Below are positions 46,380 through 57,870 of a DNA stretch of 64,000 nt, piece by piece (position 1 is the stretch's first letter; the number at the start of each line of letters is the position of its first letter). The position numbers and the translations under genes are program-made. This stretch comes from Carnegiea gigantea (Eukaryota; Streptophyta; Magnoliopsida; Caryophyllales; Cactaceae): NCBI GenBank assembly GCA_029747015.1, contig JAKOGI010002817.1:19889-83888 (forward strand), in the 5' to 3' direction. Below the pieces are notes generated by a model. It saw only the letters and a list, made by a program, of their open reading frames with translations. It was not told where the DNA came from and made no database searches.

Positions 46380-47880
46380 GATAACAAAGCGTTTGTATAG
46401 GTCAGTTACCTTATGCTCATCCTAACATGGGGGAAAGATATTGTCTCATAATGTTGTTGCATACTTTCGAGCTGCGACATGTTATTAGTTCAATGTTCAA
46501 AGAAGCTTGCTTAGCACTTGGGTTGTTGGATGAGTGGCATAAAGTATTGACATAAGCATCAACATGGGCAACTAGGGCTGAACTAAAGAATATGTTTTGT
46601 TCAATGCTTATGTTCTCAGAAGTGATGCAACCTAATCAATAGTAGGAACCACGTTGGGAAAATTTCACTAACGACCTTCCTAGCAAGTTACAGTGAGAGC
46701 AAAGAAACCTCTAATTGGAGATAAGTACAAAACAAAGGGAAAACCTCATATTATATGAGCTTGAGTTAATTTTGAATGGAAATGAAAGGTCATTAAGGGA
46801 CTATTCTCTTTTACCTTCTCCTAAAGTGTTGCGGTTAACATGTAATATACTTATCAGCGAGCAACTTGACATGATATCTCAATAGAGAGAGTCAGCCTTG
46901 ATATGTATCTTCGAATATTAAATTAGGATCAAATGCAAATTTTCTAATCAATAACTACTTCATATGAACGTAAAGAGGAAGGCTACTTATTTATTTATGT
47001 TAATGGTGGGATAGGGAAGACATATCTTTAGAAAGATCTAATTGCTTATATCAAGTCAAAAGGCTTAATAGTGCTCTCAATGGCATCCCCTAGTATAGCC
47101 ACTTTATTGCTACCTGTGGGAAAAACAACTCATTCGATGTTCAAGATACCAATTGATGTAAATGAGACATCTATTTGCTCGATTTTAAAACAATTTGAAT
47201 TATTAGAACTAACAAGGGAAACATCATTGATAATATGGAATGAGGCTCATATCCTACGACTTATCGCTACCATTTAAAGTTGTTGAGTGCACCTTAAGGG
47301 ATATTTGTTATAACAATCAACTGTTTGGCGAGAAATTCCTCATTTTTGGAGGTGATTGTAGACAACTGCTTCTAGTAACAAAGGATATTCGAGTAGATAT
47401 AGTTACAGTGCAATCTCAAATGCAATATTTTGGCCTCATTGTGCTATATATAAGACATCTCAGGCTTAATATGACACTAATGCATTCAAACTTAAGTCAT
47501 GATGAACAAGCACATTTGAGGAGTTTTACCAAATGGACCTAAACGTTGGTAAGGGTTCTATACAAGGGTATCTAATTTAGCAAGTAGTGAGCCAGATTGG
47601 ATAGAAATTCTTGAAGAATTCATGATCAACAACGACAACAATGGTCTTACAAATTTGATAGAGTTTGTGTGACTGAGTTTAGTTGGAATATCTCGCATCA
47701 CTTCATCTTCAAGGTTAAAGCTTTGATTTGCATCAAAAAGAGTATGTTTAATAATATGATAAAAAATATCATCTACCATGAAATTTTTAATGATATTCCT
47801 GAGCTTGTTAGTCCTATTCCATATATTAAGAAGTTTTTATCAGTGGAGTTATTACATGTTTGAAATTAGTGCTTTATGTT
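46380..47880 (+). pseudogene. Helitron Pif1-type helicase domain, decayed
   Basis: Walker A GGIGKT at 47005-47022, then IKSKGLIVLSMASPSIATLL, TTHSMFKIPIDVNETSICS, and a Walker B-like LIIWNEAH at 47227-47250 in which the usual Asp is Asn. After a frame change: LRDICYNNQLFGEKFLIFGG, DCRQLLLV, LRLNMTL, and SHDEQAHLRSFTKW. 46380-46980 is a decayed connector ([22 protein letters not shown]-like). This is the C-terminal half of a RepHel protein. Confidence 0.82.
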
Positions 47881-49790
47881 TACAATTACACTTTGTTCAC
47901 TAGATCTTAGGCTAATCTATATGTTTTCATCTCTTACTTTATGATTACAGACATGACAAGTTTAGTACACAATTTTGTGTCAATGTGTACCATCAACCCT
48001 TGTAATAGGTCTATGACAGTAATTTTTCAACTCATGAGATTAATAACGATTCAAACATACGAAGACGCAAAATTTGGAAAATGATATTCGTGGACTATGA
48101 GGTATTGGTGTCATTTAAGTTCTTAAAATTAGACCAATATGTATATGTATATTGATTATCAAAGCATCATATTGTTTTTTAGGGTGATAATATATTCAAC
48201 AGCATAGAAGGTGATGATAATGTTAACCGATGGTTCTCAATGCTCAAAGCCAGCAAAGTTTACCACATCCCGAGCTATCAATTGTTATTGCAATAGATGG
48301 AGAAATGAATATGGTCAACAACAATTTGAAGTTAGCTTTCACACCAAGAACGAGACGTATTGGCATCATTCGTCATTGCCCTAATATTCCCTACCAGCAC
48401 TTACCACCTTTTGTGTCATTCATCAATGTCCCGCAGCGTCTATGATCACTACTAAAGAGCGGTTTCGACCTGACCCTTCCTTTCTGCATCGACAGTAAAT
48501 TTTCTGGGATAGAAGTATCTATACGCTTTTTAGGGTTGATACATATCATGTCCATTAAAAGGGTCCAGATTGTACACATTGGCAGCTGCACTCAAATTTT
48601 AGACACTGCCAAATAAAATCTTTTTAATGAAAATATTAAAATAATTGGAGGGATTTTCTTCAATCTAGAAAAACCGAATAGAAGAAAAGGGCCCTGTAGA
48701 ACTAGAAAATTTTTTTTAAAAAAAGCTCTCAGTCGCTAAAGAGAGAAAAACCCTTGCCAGAAGAACCCTTACTCCCCTCCCAACCTTCGATCTTTTTCTC
48801 CTCTTGCCGAAAGCACTCGGTAGATCACTGGTGTAATATCCTTCTATCATTTTCTTCTCTTTTCCAGTAACTCCCTCAATTTTAATTCATGCCTTTTTTG
48901 ATTATGTATGCAATCTCTTCTACAATTTGGATGGTAACCAGGCGATGACTGATAGGCTACGCACTAGGGTTTGTTGCAATTTTTATGAGATGTTTTGTTC
49001 ATGTGTCAAACTCTCCAATGCATTGTTATAAGGCTCGAAGCTGACCTTGACCATGCTAGAATCATAACACCAAACTTTTTTGCTGAATTTTTTAACATCT
49101 TTATTTAATGTTCTCTTTGGAGGCGTTAATATCTAGAGTAACGAAGAGGTCATAATTAACGTTGTAAGTGTTGAATTTGCTGCTTTGTAGAGTTATATAC
49201 TGCTGATGCTATTCTATAAGTATGCCAATGTTAACAATAGAGTGTTGTCTACTGTGGTTCTTTGGTAGCTACTACTCATTTTTGTATAATTCAAGTTCAA
49301 TACATTAACCACATTAGTCTGGTCTTATTGATTGATGCATGGTACACAAATTTTTCAGATGGTGTGGATGGTAATTGATACAGGGTTAGCTAGAAAAAAA
49401 GGGGAAAAGGGTTTGGAAATAGGGGATGCTACCTAATAATTTATTTATTGATGGAAGGATCCTTTCTTTAGGGAGTAATTTAACAAACAAAGAAAAACTA
49501 TGAATTTTGGGGTGTTGTTTTTCTTTTTCAAGGGTGGATGTTTCAATTTCTCCGCCACCTCTTTCAATAAATAATTAAATATAGCCAATTGTACTGTTGG
49601 CAAATTGAGTATGTGATTAAATTTTTCTGTAAGGTTGAACTAAAATCTTGATTAGACCACAGAAAAGGTAAAAACACTACACGTGCAACCAATGAGTCAT
49701 TTACTTTCTGGACCATCGACGTGTGGTACATGGATTTTCGGAACCCACTACTTTGAGATTCAATGTTCTGAAACATCGAACTATTGTGCA
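47881..49790. other. Unassigned DNA
   Basis: No gene recognised. A 71-codon plus-strand ORF at 48230-48445 is of unknown meaning. 48725-48870 is a pyrimidine-rich tract preceded by an A-run, resembling a plant 5' leader, but no following ORF was found. No Helitron 3' hairpin/CTRR end could be fixed. Confidence 0.35.
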
Positions 49791-49953
49791 AAAAATTTTG
49801 GGGGATTAAGTCATTATTGAACTTTATATATAATTCCCAAAACTTTTCATATTTGCAAAGTCTACCCCAATCCTTAAAAACTTACTTTCGAAGTTTTGAA
49901 TTTTGTGCATGTGATAATCTTCTCATAAGTACTAATAGAAGCCCTCTTTAATT

Positions 49954-49966
49954 TGGGATCAGAGCC
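49954..49966 (+). other. Primer-binding site of caulimovirid copy 3 (tRNA-Met)
   Basis: TGGGATCAGAGCC differs from the tRNA-Met primer site TGGTATCAGAGCC at one base. It is the best preserved of the three and fixes the start of the linear map of this virus. Confidence 0.8.
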
Positions 49967-50109
49967 ACGTGACCAAAAATAGTTAAGTTAATTAATAGCT
50001 AATTAAGCGAAGTAACTGTATTTAATGCTTGAATCGTCATCTACTTGTCCTGCCCTTAATTATTCACATATTGTGTACTCACCGGAAGGAACCATTTCAG
50101 AGCACCGCA

Positions 50110-51234
50110 ATTAAACTATATCACTAATATAGTTTTAGAATTAATAGCCAAAGTAGCAAAAATTAAGACTGAAGTTAAAGAGATAAGAAAGAAATTGTCT
50201 GGAATCCATCTTTCTTTAATTAACGAGACTAGACATAGCAAAAAATCTGATTTAAGTATTGATGCCCCATTTGAGCAAAAATATCCTTTCAAAACCTAAA
50301 AAACAAAAATCTATTTCATTTGCATGATACAAAAATCCAAACAGATATAGGAGGACAAGCTGAAAAATCATCTAAAAAGACAGAGAAAGAAGAAGATGAT
50401 AGAGTATAAATAAGGGTTATTAGAATTGGGATGCTAATTAGAATCGATGGGGAACCCTTAGAATCGGAATCGTAGAATCGAATCGAGGCTTATAAAATTC
50501 TAATATATGTTTGGAATAGTGAAAACTATTGTCGTGAGAACCAAAACCTTAATAAAATTCTATGAAGATTGCAAAAATTCAATTGAACTATGTTTTGTAG
50601 GCAATGTTGATACCAAATATATATTGTTAGAATAATTTCTCGATTATAATTAAGTATAAGCACTTTGTGACATTTATTTAGAATCATAGATCGGGTCGTA
50701 GGATTGTAGAATTGTATTATGATCCTACCATATGGTTTTTGAACTCAATTAAGATCGTAAGATCCTAATGACTTTAAGATTCTAGTGGGAGTTGGATCGG
50801 TAGAGGGTTTTTGGATCGTAGAATCGTAAGTTCATAGAATCTGGATTGGGAGTATAATAACTATGGTATAAATAGCAAAATCTTAAGGAATTATAGAATA
50901 TGTTTGATAAAGAACAAAACCTATAAGAATTAAACAAAATCATAGGTGCAATAGTTACAAAACGAGGTGTATTATCTGATGACAGTGAAGAGACAAATAA
51001 CGTCCAGTTAGAAGAAGAAATGAAACTAGTTAAACTATAGGATCTTATTGTTGTTCCTTTAGAGGAAATCAGGAAGAGATTAGCTACAAAATATGGTAAA
51101 TTGGTATTTGATGATAAAATTAATGAGATTGGAGAAGAACTTAACGTAGATGAAATTGAGTCCAATCAAGTTAACGATGTTGTCCCTGAACCTGAAGAGG
51201 CATCAATAGTGTTCTAAACCTGAATATTACATGG
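50110..51234 (+). pseudogene. Caulimovirid copy 3 coiled-coil leader protein, split by a MITE
   Basis: ILELIAKVAKIKTEVKEIRK (about 50125-50190) is the same coiled coil as in copy 2, followed by SLINETRHSKKSDLSID. The frame is cut by the MITE 50413-50865. After it a Glu-rich region, frame-shifted, parallels copy 1 (1782-2114) with an NEIGEEL-like end at about 51120. Confidence 0.55.
50413..50865. mobile_element. Mutator-like (MULE-type) MITE, 453 bp
   Basis: Flanked by a perfect 9-bp duplication GTATAAATA (50404-50412 and 50866-50874), the size typical of Mutator-like elements. Ends are imperfect inverted repeats (AGGGTTATTAGAATTGGG; the other end reads CATAGTTATTATACTCCC). The interior is rich in AGAATCGTAGAATCG-like words. 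Absent from the matching place in copies 1 and 2. Confidence 0.75.
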
Positions 51235-51720
51235 ACTACTCGAAATTTTCTAAACTATATTGAACATAGGTTTTCTAGCACCGTAGCTGATTGGTATGAC
51301 TCACTAGATGAGGAAGGTAAAAATATATTAAGAACGATAAAAATACCAGCTGTTACGTTCAAAAAATTATGTAAGAAAATCGAAACTAAATTTATCAATG
51401 CTAAACTTGATTCCTAAGAAAAAGCTAGAAAATGGCAAAGAAAGATTAATAATATAGAATTATAGAATATGAGATATTTGGAGAATTATATTACCGAATT
51501 TTGTCAATATCATTACAAAATTAGGGATAATGAAACCAATCTTGGTATATTTTATGATAAATTACCGTATCCGATCAATTCTATAATCAATGAAAAATAC
51601 ATTATATGGCTTGAAAAAGCAGATATCATTAATATCCTTGGTGCAAGAATCTCTTATTTAAGAAAATGGGTCAATAATCAATATCCTGATCTCCAAAAAC
51701 AAAAGAAAATAAAGAAATAA
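51235..51720 (+). pseudogene. Caulimovirid copy 3 coat protein core
   Basis: FLNYIEHRFSSTVADWYDSL, then FKKLCKKIETKFINAKL, a stop at about 51415, then WQRKINNIEL, a stop, and the 83-codon open segment 51469-51720 with MRYLENYITEF, NLGIFYDKLPYPINSIINEK and ISYLRKWVNNQ. A Lys-rich end leads to the zinc knuckle. It is almost continuous in one frame, interrupted by single stops only. Confidence 0.75.
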
Positions 51721-51779
51721 TTTCTAGTCTATTAGGATAATCCTCACTAATGGGAAAATTAACCTGAGAAGAGAAGAAA

Positions 51780-51985
51780 ATGAAAATTTCATAAGAAAAA
51801 GAGCTTCAACAAACAAAGAGTAGATATAAAAGAAAATATTATAACAAACCAAGTTCTAAAAAAGGTAGATTTTTTAGAAAAGTCGCTTATTGTTCTGCAG
51901 GAAAAAAACAGCTGTAAGTGTTGTGCATGCAGGAAAGTAAGGCATTATACAAACGGATGTAAAAATAGGAAGAATAACAAACTTA
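51780..51985 (+). pseudogene. Caulimovirid copy 3 basic linker and CCHC zinc knuckle
   Basis: An Arg/Lys-rich stretch is followed by a complete CX2CX4HX4C knuckle (51919-51960, CCACRKVRHYTNGC). All four ligands are kept, in contrast to copies 1 and 2. Confidence 0.75.
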
Positions 51986-51999
51986 TTGAAACTTTGGGT

Positions 52000-52680
52000 A
52001 GTCCAGATTATTTTGAGCTTAACGAGGAAGAAGCACTAGATTTAGCCCTGAAAAACAAAATAGGAATTGTTGAAATTGTACTAGAAGATGAATATGAAGA
52101 AAATGGCTAGGAAAAAACCAGTCACATGATGGAAAGCAGTTCAATTAATCTTGATGATCTTCAAGGAGAAGAGTTTATTGTAGATAATGAGAACGAAGAA
52201 ATCAATGGAGATTGGGTCCTTCCCATAATTCAAAAAGACATTATCGATAAAAAAAATCCATATTTCAATTAAAGAGTAAGTAAGTATGAGAAATGTTGGA
52301 AGCAGATCTAGAAATAAAAGACTGTGAGTATTATGTAAAAAAGGTAAATCTCATTAATTGGAAAAATATCCTTAAGCGTAACAAAGATAGAACTTTTAAG
52401 TATATCCATGTTGGAAGTGTACAAGTACAAATTACTATATTATAGTATTATGGCAAACAGATTGATCTTTATGCTTTGCTCAGACATACCAAATTTAGTA
52501 ATCAAATTATCATAGGGATTAAGAACTATTTATGTAATTGATCAGTAGAATTAATTATCGGCATAGATATTGTGTAAGCCTGAAAGATGAATTTGTCAAA
52601 AACTTCCTACCCCTTAAGATAAAAATAGTTGGAATGGACATGAAAAGAGGAGGACACCCACTAAAGATATTTTGAAAAAT
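52000..52680 (+). pseudogene. Caulimovirid copy 3 movement protein (30K-type)
   Basis: Acidic N-terminus ELNEEEALDLALKNKIGIVE, then SSINLDDLQGEEF, a frame break near 52260, VNLINWKNILKRNKDRTFKY, the HVGSVQVQIT strand, LYALLRHTKFSNQIIIGIK, and after another break YYVSLKDEF-like and MKRGGH segments. Same domain as in copies 1 and 2. Here the conserved Asp of the D-motif is replaced. Confidence 0.6.
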
Positions 52681-52984
52681 AATATAAAAATTAGATAATA
52701 CTAAGATCCAAAAATTAAGATAATAATAATAGAGGTAGAAAAATTTGAAAGTCTTATACCAATGCAAAAATTCAAATGTTAAAATCCAATCTACAGGAGA
52801 TAAAAATCGATAAGTCTTGGATATCCAACTTTGCCAATCCTACAAAAATCGACAAGAAAAATGTAATAAAAATTGATGAGAATGGTAAAATTATCATTCA
52901 ACCTCAATTATTAAGAAGCATGAGCGCAAGATCAGAATGAGAAGAAGGATCTTCAACTACCAAAGAAGAACTCAAATAAAATGA

Positions 52985-53690
52985 TACAATTAGTATGATC
53001 AGTGAAATGAGTAGAATGAGTTATGAACCTATAAGACACATTATAGATTGGAGTATGAGTCTTGATAGAAAAGTCATTCGGCATAAAACAAGGACTATTA
53101 GTGAGCCAATCTATGATAATGAATTAGTAAAAAATGTGACTATCGAAATAGGCTGTGAAGTCATCAATACAAACTCGAATAGCATATATATCCCAATAAA
53201 TGTATGTTTAGAGGGACATAATAAATATGATTATGTGCCTACATCAATAGTGGTTGTTCCATTTGTTTTGGAAACCGATCATTATTTCTAAAATTTATAT
53301 GGAAAAAAAATCAAGAATCCTTCACAAATAAGGATAGCTGATAATAGCAATATGAGCCACAATGAAGCCAAATAAGGGTTATCCATAGAAATAAGGGGAA
53401 TTCAATGCATTATGCTAGTTTTATGGCCTACTAATCAATCCTCTCATGATATGATTATTGGAAATAATTTTCAGAAGCTATATTCTCCCTATACACAGAC
53501 CATAAACCAAATAATATTTACAAAAAATGGCCACTTAGTTCCTATTGATAAATTAAATAAAGCCTACACTTATCAGAAGATTGAGTTTATACGCAACCAG
53601 CATAGTGAGAAGGTAATACATGCACAATGTGAGATAGCACTTACAATCTCACTACTTGAGTTATCCATTAAAGAGCAGATTGGTGAATAG
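52985..53690 (+). pseudogene. Caulimovirid copy 3 aspartic protease
   Basis: ISEMSRMSYEPIRHIIDWSM, then NSIYIPINVCLEGHNKY. With a frameshift near 53225 the active-site loop reads YINSGCSICF: Asn in place of the catalytic Asp, with S-G kept. The C-terminal half is open (53412-53690): HDMIIGNNFQKLYSPYTQTI, then the cleavage/linker region to RT. Confidence 0.68.
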
Positions 53691-54720
53691 CAAAATTAGT
53701 TATGTAAAGAACTCTACTTTGATAATCCTGTTAAATTTTGGGATAAAGGTAAGGCATTTACAAAGATCACTTTGTTAAATCTCAACACTACTATATGAGT
53801 TAAACAAATGGTGTATATACACCAGGATATCCAAGAATTTGACAAGCAAATCAAAGAATTTTAGGATAAAAAGCTAATCAGGAATAGTAAGAGTCCTCAC
53901 ACCAGTCCCGCTTTATAGTAAGAAATCATGCTGAAGATAAAAGAGGAAAAGCTAGAATGGTAATCAATACAAAAAGATTAATGATAGTATTATCTTTGAT
54001 AGTTGTTATATTCTTAACAAATAGTTCTTTTCAATAGAATTCAAGAAGCATCTTCATTCTCAAAAATGGATTGCAAAAGCTGATATTAGCAAATAAAAAT
54101 GGATGAAAAAAGCATCTCTTTAACTGCTTTTATTGCCCCTTAATGACATTATGAGTGGATGGTGAAGTCATTTGGCCTTAAAAACGCACCTCAAATATTC
54201 CAAATAAGAATGGATAACATCTTCAAAGACCTTAATCACTCTCGTCTAGTTTATATTGATGATATTCTCCTATTTTTGAAGACCATATGTACAAGGCCCA
54301 CTCATTAGAATTAGAATAAGTACCACTTGGATAGAAAAACACAAAGATGATGTCTTAGTTGTTATCCAAACGTGCATTAATCATGGTATTCTTCTTGGAA
54401 AGAACAAGTGCACTTATGATAAATAAGAAACCAGTTTTTTAGGCCCAGAAGTAAAAGCTGGACAAATCATCCTACAAGATCATATTCTAGAAAAATGAAA
54501 AATGTCCCTGAGAAGATTGAAGATAGAAAATAATTAGGAATTTTTATTAGATGTCTTACCTATACTTCAAATTTCGTTAAAGATCTAGCTAAATTAAGAA
54601 AACCAGTATAGTAGAAACTCAAGAAAGAAGTAAGTTGGACATGGACCCCTAGCAATTTAAAGACTATTCAAAACTTCCAAAAGATGCGTAAAAATCTTCA
54701 TATTCTTAATTTGCATAATG
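53691..54720 (+). pseudogene. Caulimovirid copy 3 reverse transcriptase
   Basis: Fingers region KKLIRNSKSPHTSPAL near 53870, a decayed motif A region near 54080, SFGLKNAPQIFQIRMDNIFK (54160-54220), and motif C VYIDDILLF at 54250-54276, catalytic YIDD intact. About 50 bp of extra sequence follow motif C, then INHGILLGKNKCTYDK and FLGPEVKAGQIILQ. Several stops. Confidence 0.8.
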
Positions 54721-55100
54721 GAGGAGATTATTTAATTCTTGAGATAGATGATAGCAATGAGCACTGAAGTGCAGTACTCAAAATTAAAGGAGAAAAACTC
54801 AGCAAATATTACAGTTGAGGTTTCAATAAAGCAGAATGCAACTATCTCAAGATGAAAAAAGAAATCCTTGCAGTCATCAGAGGAATTAAAAAGTTCTTAA
54901 GTTTTTTAGCCCTAAAATCTTTTTTTATTCAAACTGATTGTAAAGGAATACTTAGCTTTGTAAAAAGAATTTATCAAACATGTAAGTGCACGGGCGACTC
55001 TTACATTGGCTATTATGGCTTAAGCAGTTTTCTTTCTCTATTGAACATATATAGGGATTGAAGAATTCTCTTGCAGATATTTTAACTCATGAGCTTGCCA
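54721..55100 (+). pseudogene. Caulimovirid copy 3 RNase H
   Basis: LEIDDSNEH near 54740 (first catalytic Asp), then a frame-broken 'KAECNYLKMKKEILAVIRGI' (Glu), and FFIQTDCKG near 54930 (second Asp); ADILTHELAN closes the domain near 55075. Open segment 54852-55061. All carboxylates are visible. Confidence 0.75.
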
Positions 55101-55299
55101 ATGGTGATCATCAAAGCATAACGCCCACCGAAAAAGGATGAAATCCAAAATGAAATGTCATTACTATTAAAATAGGTTTCTCCTTCTAGTGAATCCTTAT
55201 GGATATTTTGAAGTTTCATACAAAAAGTAGCTCACGCTTTGGTCTGTTGTCTTCTGCATATCTATAGTGCAAAGATTCAGCCTTTTAGAGTTACAAATG

Positions 55300-56190
55300 A
55301 ATAACCTAAAATGTACTTATGATATTCAAAAGAAAATAATCTTATGCTCAAGAAAAATGGTTCAATGACTAGTATGTAGCCTACATCGACTACTATCATA
55401 ATTACTCTTATGATATTTGGGAGTCATGGAGTATTATTATCTTTTTTTCCTGATAGATCTGGAGTTTATGGTGCTAAATTCCCAACAAATTCAATCTCTT
55501 CAGATGATCCCATCATGAAGCCTATGAATATGAAATGGTAACTTACCTCATAGAAATTCTAGATCCAAATTACTCATTCTTCTCAAGACTAATTAAGTTT
55601 CAACAGCACATGTTTAAAATGATCCATTGGATTCTCACATTCCTTAATGGTCCAACAAAAATTCCATACAGTAGAAGTATGAATGTCAAGGTACATTGTA
55701 CAGTATTTGAGTATGAAAATGAAAAGGCTAAAGTAGCCCATTATCTTATTTGGCTAGTTAACTTAGATGATCCTACTGACCAACATCAAGAATGGTTTCC
55801 AAAAATATAAGTAGTTAGTGATCCTACCTTAGCAAGAGTCATTGGTTTTTACAACACTTATCTTCAAATGTGGGCATTGATTGAACAAGAAGAAATACTA
55901 ATGCATTACGAGAATACTACTTTTATTTATCACAATGATTTCTGCAAATATATCAAGGTATAAGGAGCTACTTCAAAAGATGTCTTGGATTATCTATTTG
56001 ATATTAAAGCTAAAAAATTCTTATTAGAAAAGGAAAGAAATATCTTTACGAGTTATTTGAAAAATGGGATCTAGAGCATCTCCAACTTGATGAAGATTTT
56101 GATGACTATCTGGATAATAATGGACTAGAAGGCATTATCGGAGATGAAGGTGTGCAAAATCTCAATATGAATGACTAGTCTTGTCAACAT
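55300..56190 (+). pseudogene. Caulimovirid copy 3 conserved post-RNase H region
   Basis: Tyr/Asp-rich coding-like DNA: a YIDYYHNYSYDIWESW block near 55390, FPDRSGVYGAKFPTNSISSD, then the open segment 55535-55810 with EILDPNYSFFSRLIKFQQ, HWILTFLNGPTKIP and AHYLIWLVNLDDPTDQHQEW, and an acidic end DEDFDDYLDNNGLEGI near 56090. Shared with copy 2. No motif known to me; not a transactivator that I can recognise. Confidence 0.6.
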
Positions 56191-56330
56191 TAAGTTCTTT
56201 GAAAAGTTATTACACCATTATTGTATTTTGTCAAGTGTCAAATTAACAAAATAATGTAGTTTACTGTAACCATGTGAAAGCAGTTGTAGTTATATGAAAA
56301 TATCAGTGTGTATTGTAGTCATTAGGGTAT

Positions 56331-56340
56331 CCTATATACT
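56331..56340 (+). promoter_or_regulatory. Candidate TATA box of the pregenomic RNA promoter, caulimovirid copy 3
   Basis: CCTATATACT lies downstream of the coding region and about 190 bp before the AATAAA, the layout of a caulimovirid promoter followed by a terminally redundant segment. Copy 2 has CCTATGTAGT at the equivalent place. Confidence 0.45.
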
Positions 56341-56519
56341 CCAACTCCTCTATAGAAGGAGAAACAGAGTGTTGAGAAGGAACATAGTCATTTGAGCATA
56401 CTTGAGCAAAAGAGAAGTTGAGTTTCTCCATTTCTTTATGAGCAAACATCTCTAATGATCTTAGCTATTTAAGTTCCTCTTTAATCTTTCCACTATAATA
56501 TTTTCACTTTTAAGCTTTC

Positions 56520-56525
56520 AATAAA
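56520..56525 (+). terminator. Polyadenylation signal of caulimovirid copy 3
   Basis: AATAAA in GCTTTCAATAAAAAGAA, also conserved in copy 2. Confidence 0.6.
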
Positions 56526-57000
56526 AAGAATTTTCCTGGTAGGAAATGTTATTCAATTGAACCTCATGTGTTAAATATTATAACTTTTTTAATTAAAATC
56601 TCATTATCCTTTCAATTATAAAAATTGATTAGTGATTATGGTCCAAGGCAGGAAACAAAACATATTTGTACTGTGTCTAATCTAAGGGAGGTGTAGTTAA
56701 GATTAGCAATCTCTGTAATTAAACTTTTATTATTGCTAAGCATGGTGGGCCTATAATCATGAAAAATGTAATATTTATGATATAAGTAGTAGATTCTAGT
56801 ACTAGTAAAGTTATTATAAGAAGTTAAATTATTTAAAACAAGCATCTTTCTTGAAAAAAAAATCTGAAAAATAGCAAAATTGCTCAAAGTACCCTATTTG
56901 GGCCAAAGTTGAAAATTTCTTAAAGTTTCGAGCCAAAATAATAATAATAAGACTAGAAAGTCATTTTTCTCAAACCTTGAGGGACCAAAAAATTTATTCT

Positions 57001-57833
57001 CGAATTTTGTGGTCCAAAAAATTCAGACACCATACTTGTAGGTATCGAAAAGTAAATAATTTGGAGCTGGCTAAAAAAGCAACAAAGGTTCTTTTTTCTA
57101 GAAGCAAAGCAATCAACATGTTTTCCATCCTTCCTTCTTCGCCTTCCTCTACTCCTTCCCCCCACTATTAGCCAATGAAGTGAGCCCTATGCCACCAAAC
57201 TGCGGCTATCGGACCACTAACTAACCACCAGGGCCCCTGCACACTGCCACAGCTCTACTTCCTCTCGTTTCTCTCTCCTCTTTTTTATCTCCACCCGCTC
57301 CCACCCATTCTCTATTTCAAAGTAACCCCGTTTATCTTTTTTGCAACTGGATTAAATTCTAAAGTTTACATTTCAATTTGACATTTTGGACAAATTATGT
57401 TGAAAATCAAACTAATTGGGGCAATGAAAGCATGTTAATTTCATTTAATAGTTGTGCAATTAAAAGTGCTCCATTATTTGGTTCATTGACGTTGTAAATG
57501 GATTTGGGGTGTTGAAGGTTAGGAAGATTAGTTGAGGACTTTGGCTTGGTTTAACAAGAATGTGATGCTAGAAAAGTAAAGCAGTAAAAGTAAACTTACA
57601 AAATTGAACTTGAATGAAGGTTGGATGGAGAAATGGCTCAATAAGGGTATGAGCTTGGTTCAATCGACTAAAACAAGTTTTGGATTAATTAGTTTGTGCT
57701 TGTAATTAGATAAAATGAGCAATTTTTATATGAAGTTAGATTAGTTGGGGGATATTTGGACTGAGTTGCCACTAAGTATTGATCATATAGGTTATTGAGT
57801 TCGAGTTGAATTGACTAAGTTCAGCTGATTGAA
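57001..57833. other. Unassigned DNA
   Basis: 57110-57310 is C-rich with CCACC words, resembling the CT-rich stretch at 24560-24700. No gene recognised. Confidence 0.4.
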
Positions 57834-57870
57834 TTTTTTTCACAAGCGTAAAAGAGAAAAATTTACAACG

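Larger units (their letters stand above)
49795..57000 (+). other. Endogenous caulimovirid copy 3 (longest)
   Basis: Plus-strand copy, collinear with copy 2: primer site, coiled-coil protein, coat protein, zinc knuckle, 30K-type movement domain, protease, RT, RNase H, post-RNase H region, promoter/polyadenylation region. Homology with copy 2 covers about 160 bp before the primer site and about 500 bp after the polyadenylation signal. Stops and frameshifts are spread over all domains, and a MITE sits in the leader protein region. No LTRs or target duplications were seen. Confidence 0.85.

Noticed and set aside
50782..51165. 127-codon minus-strand Ser/Tyr-rich ORF
   Set aside because: Runs across the MITE junction and antisense to the caulimovirid leader protein; no motif.
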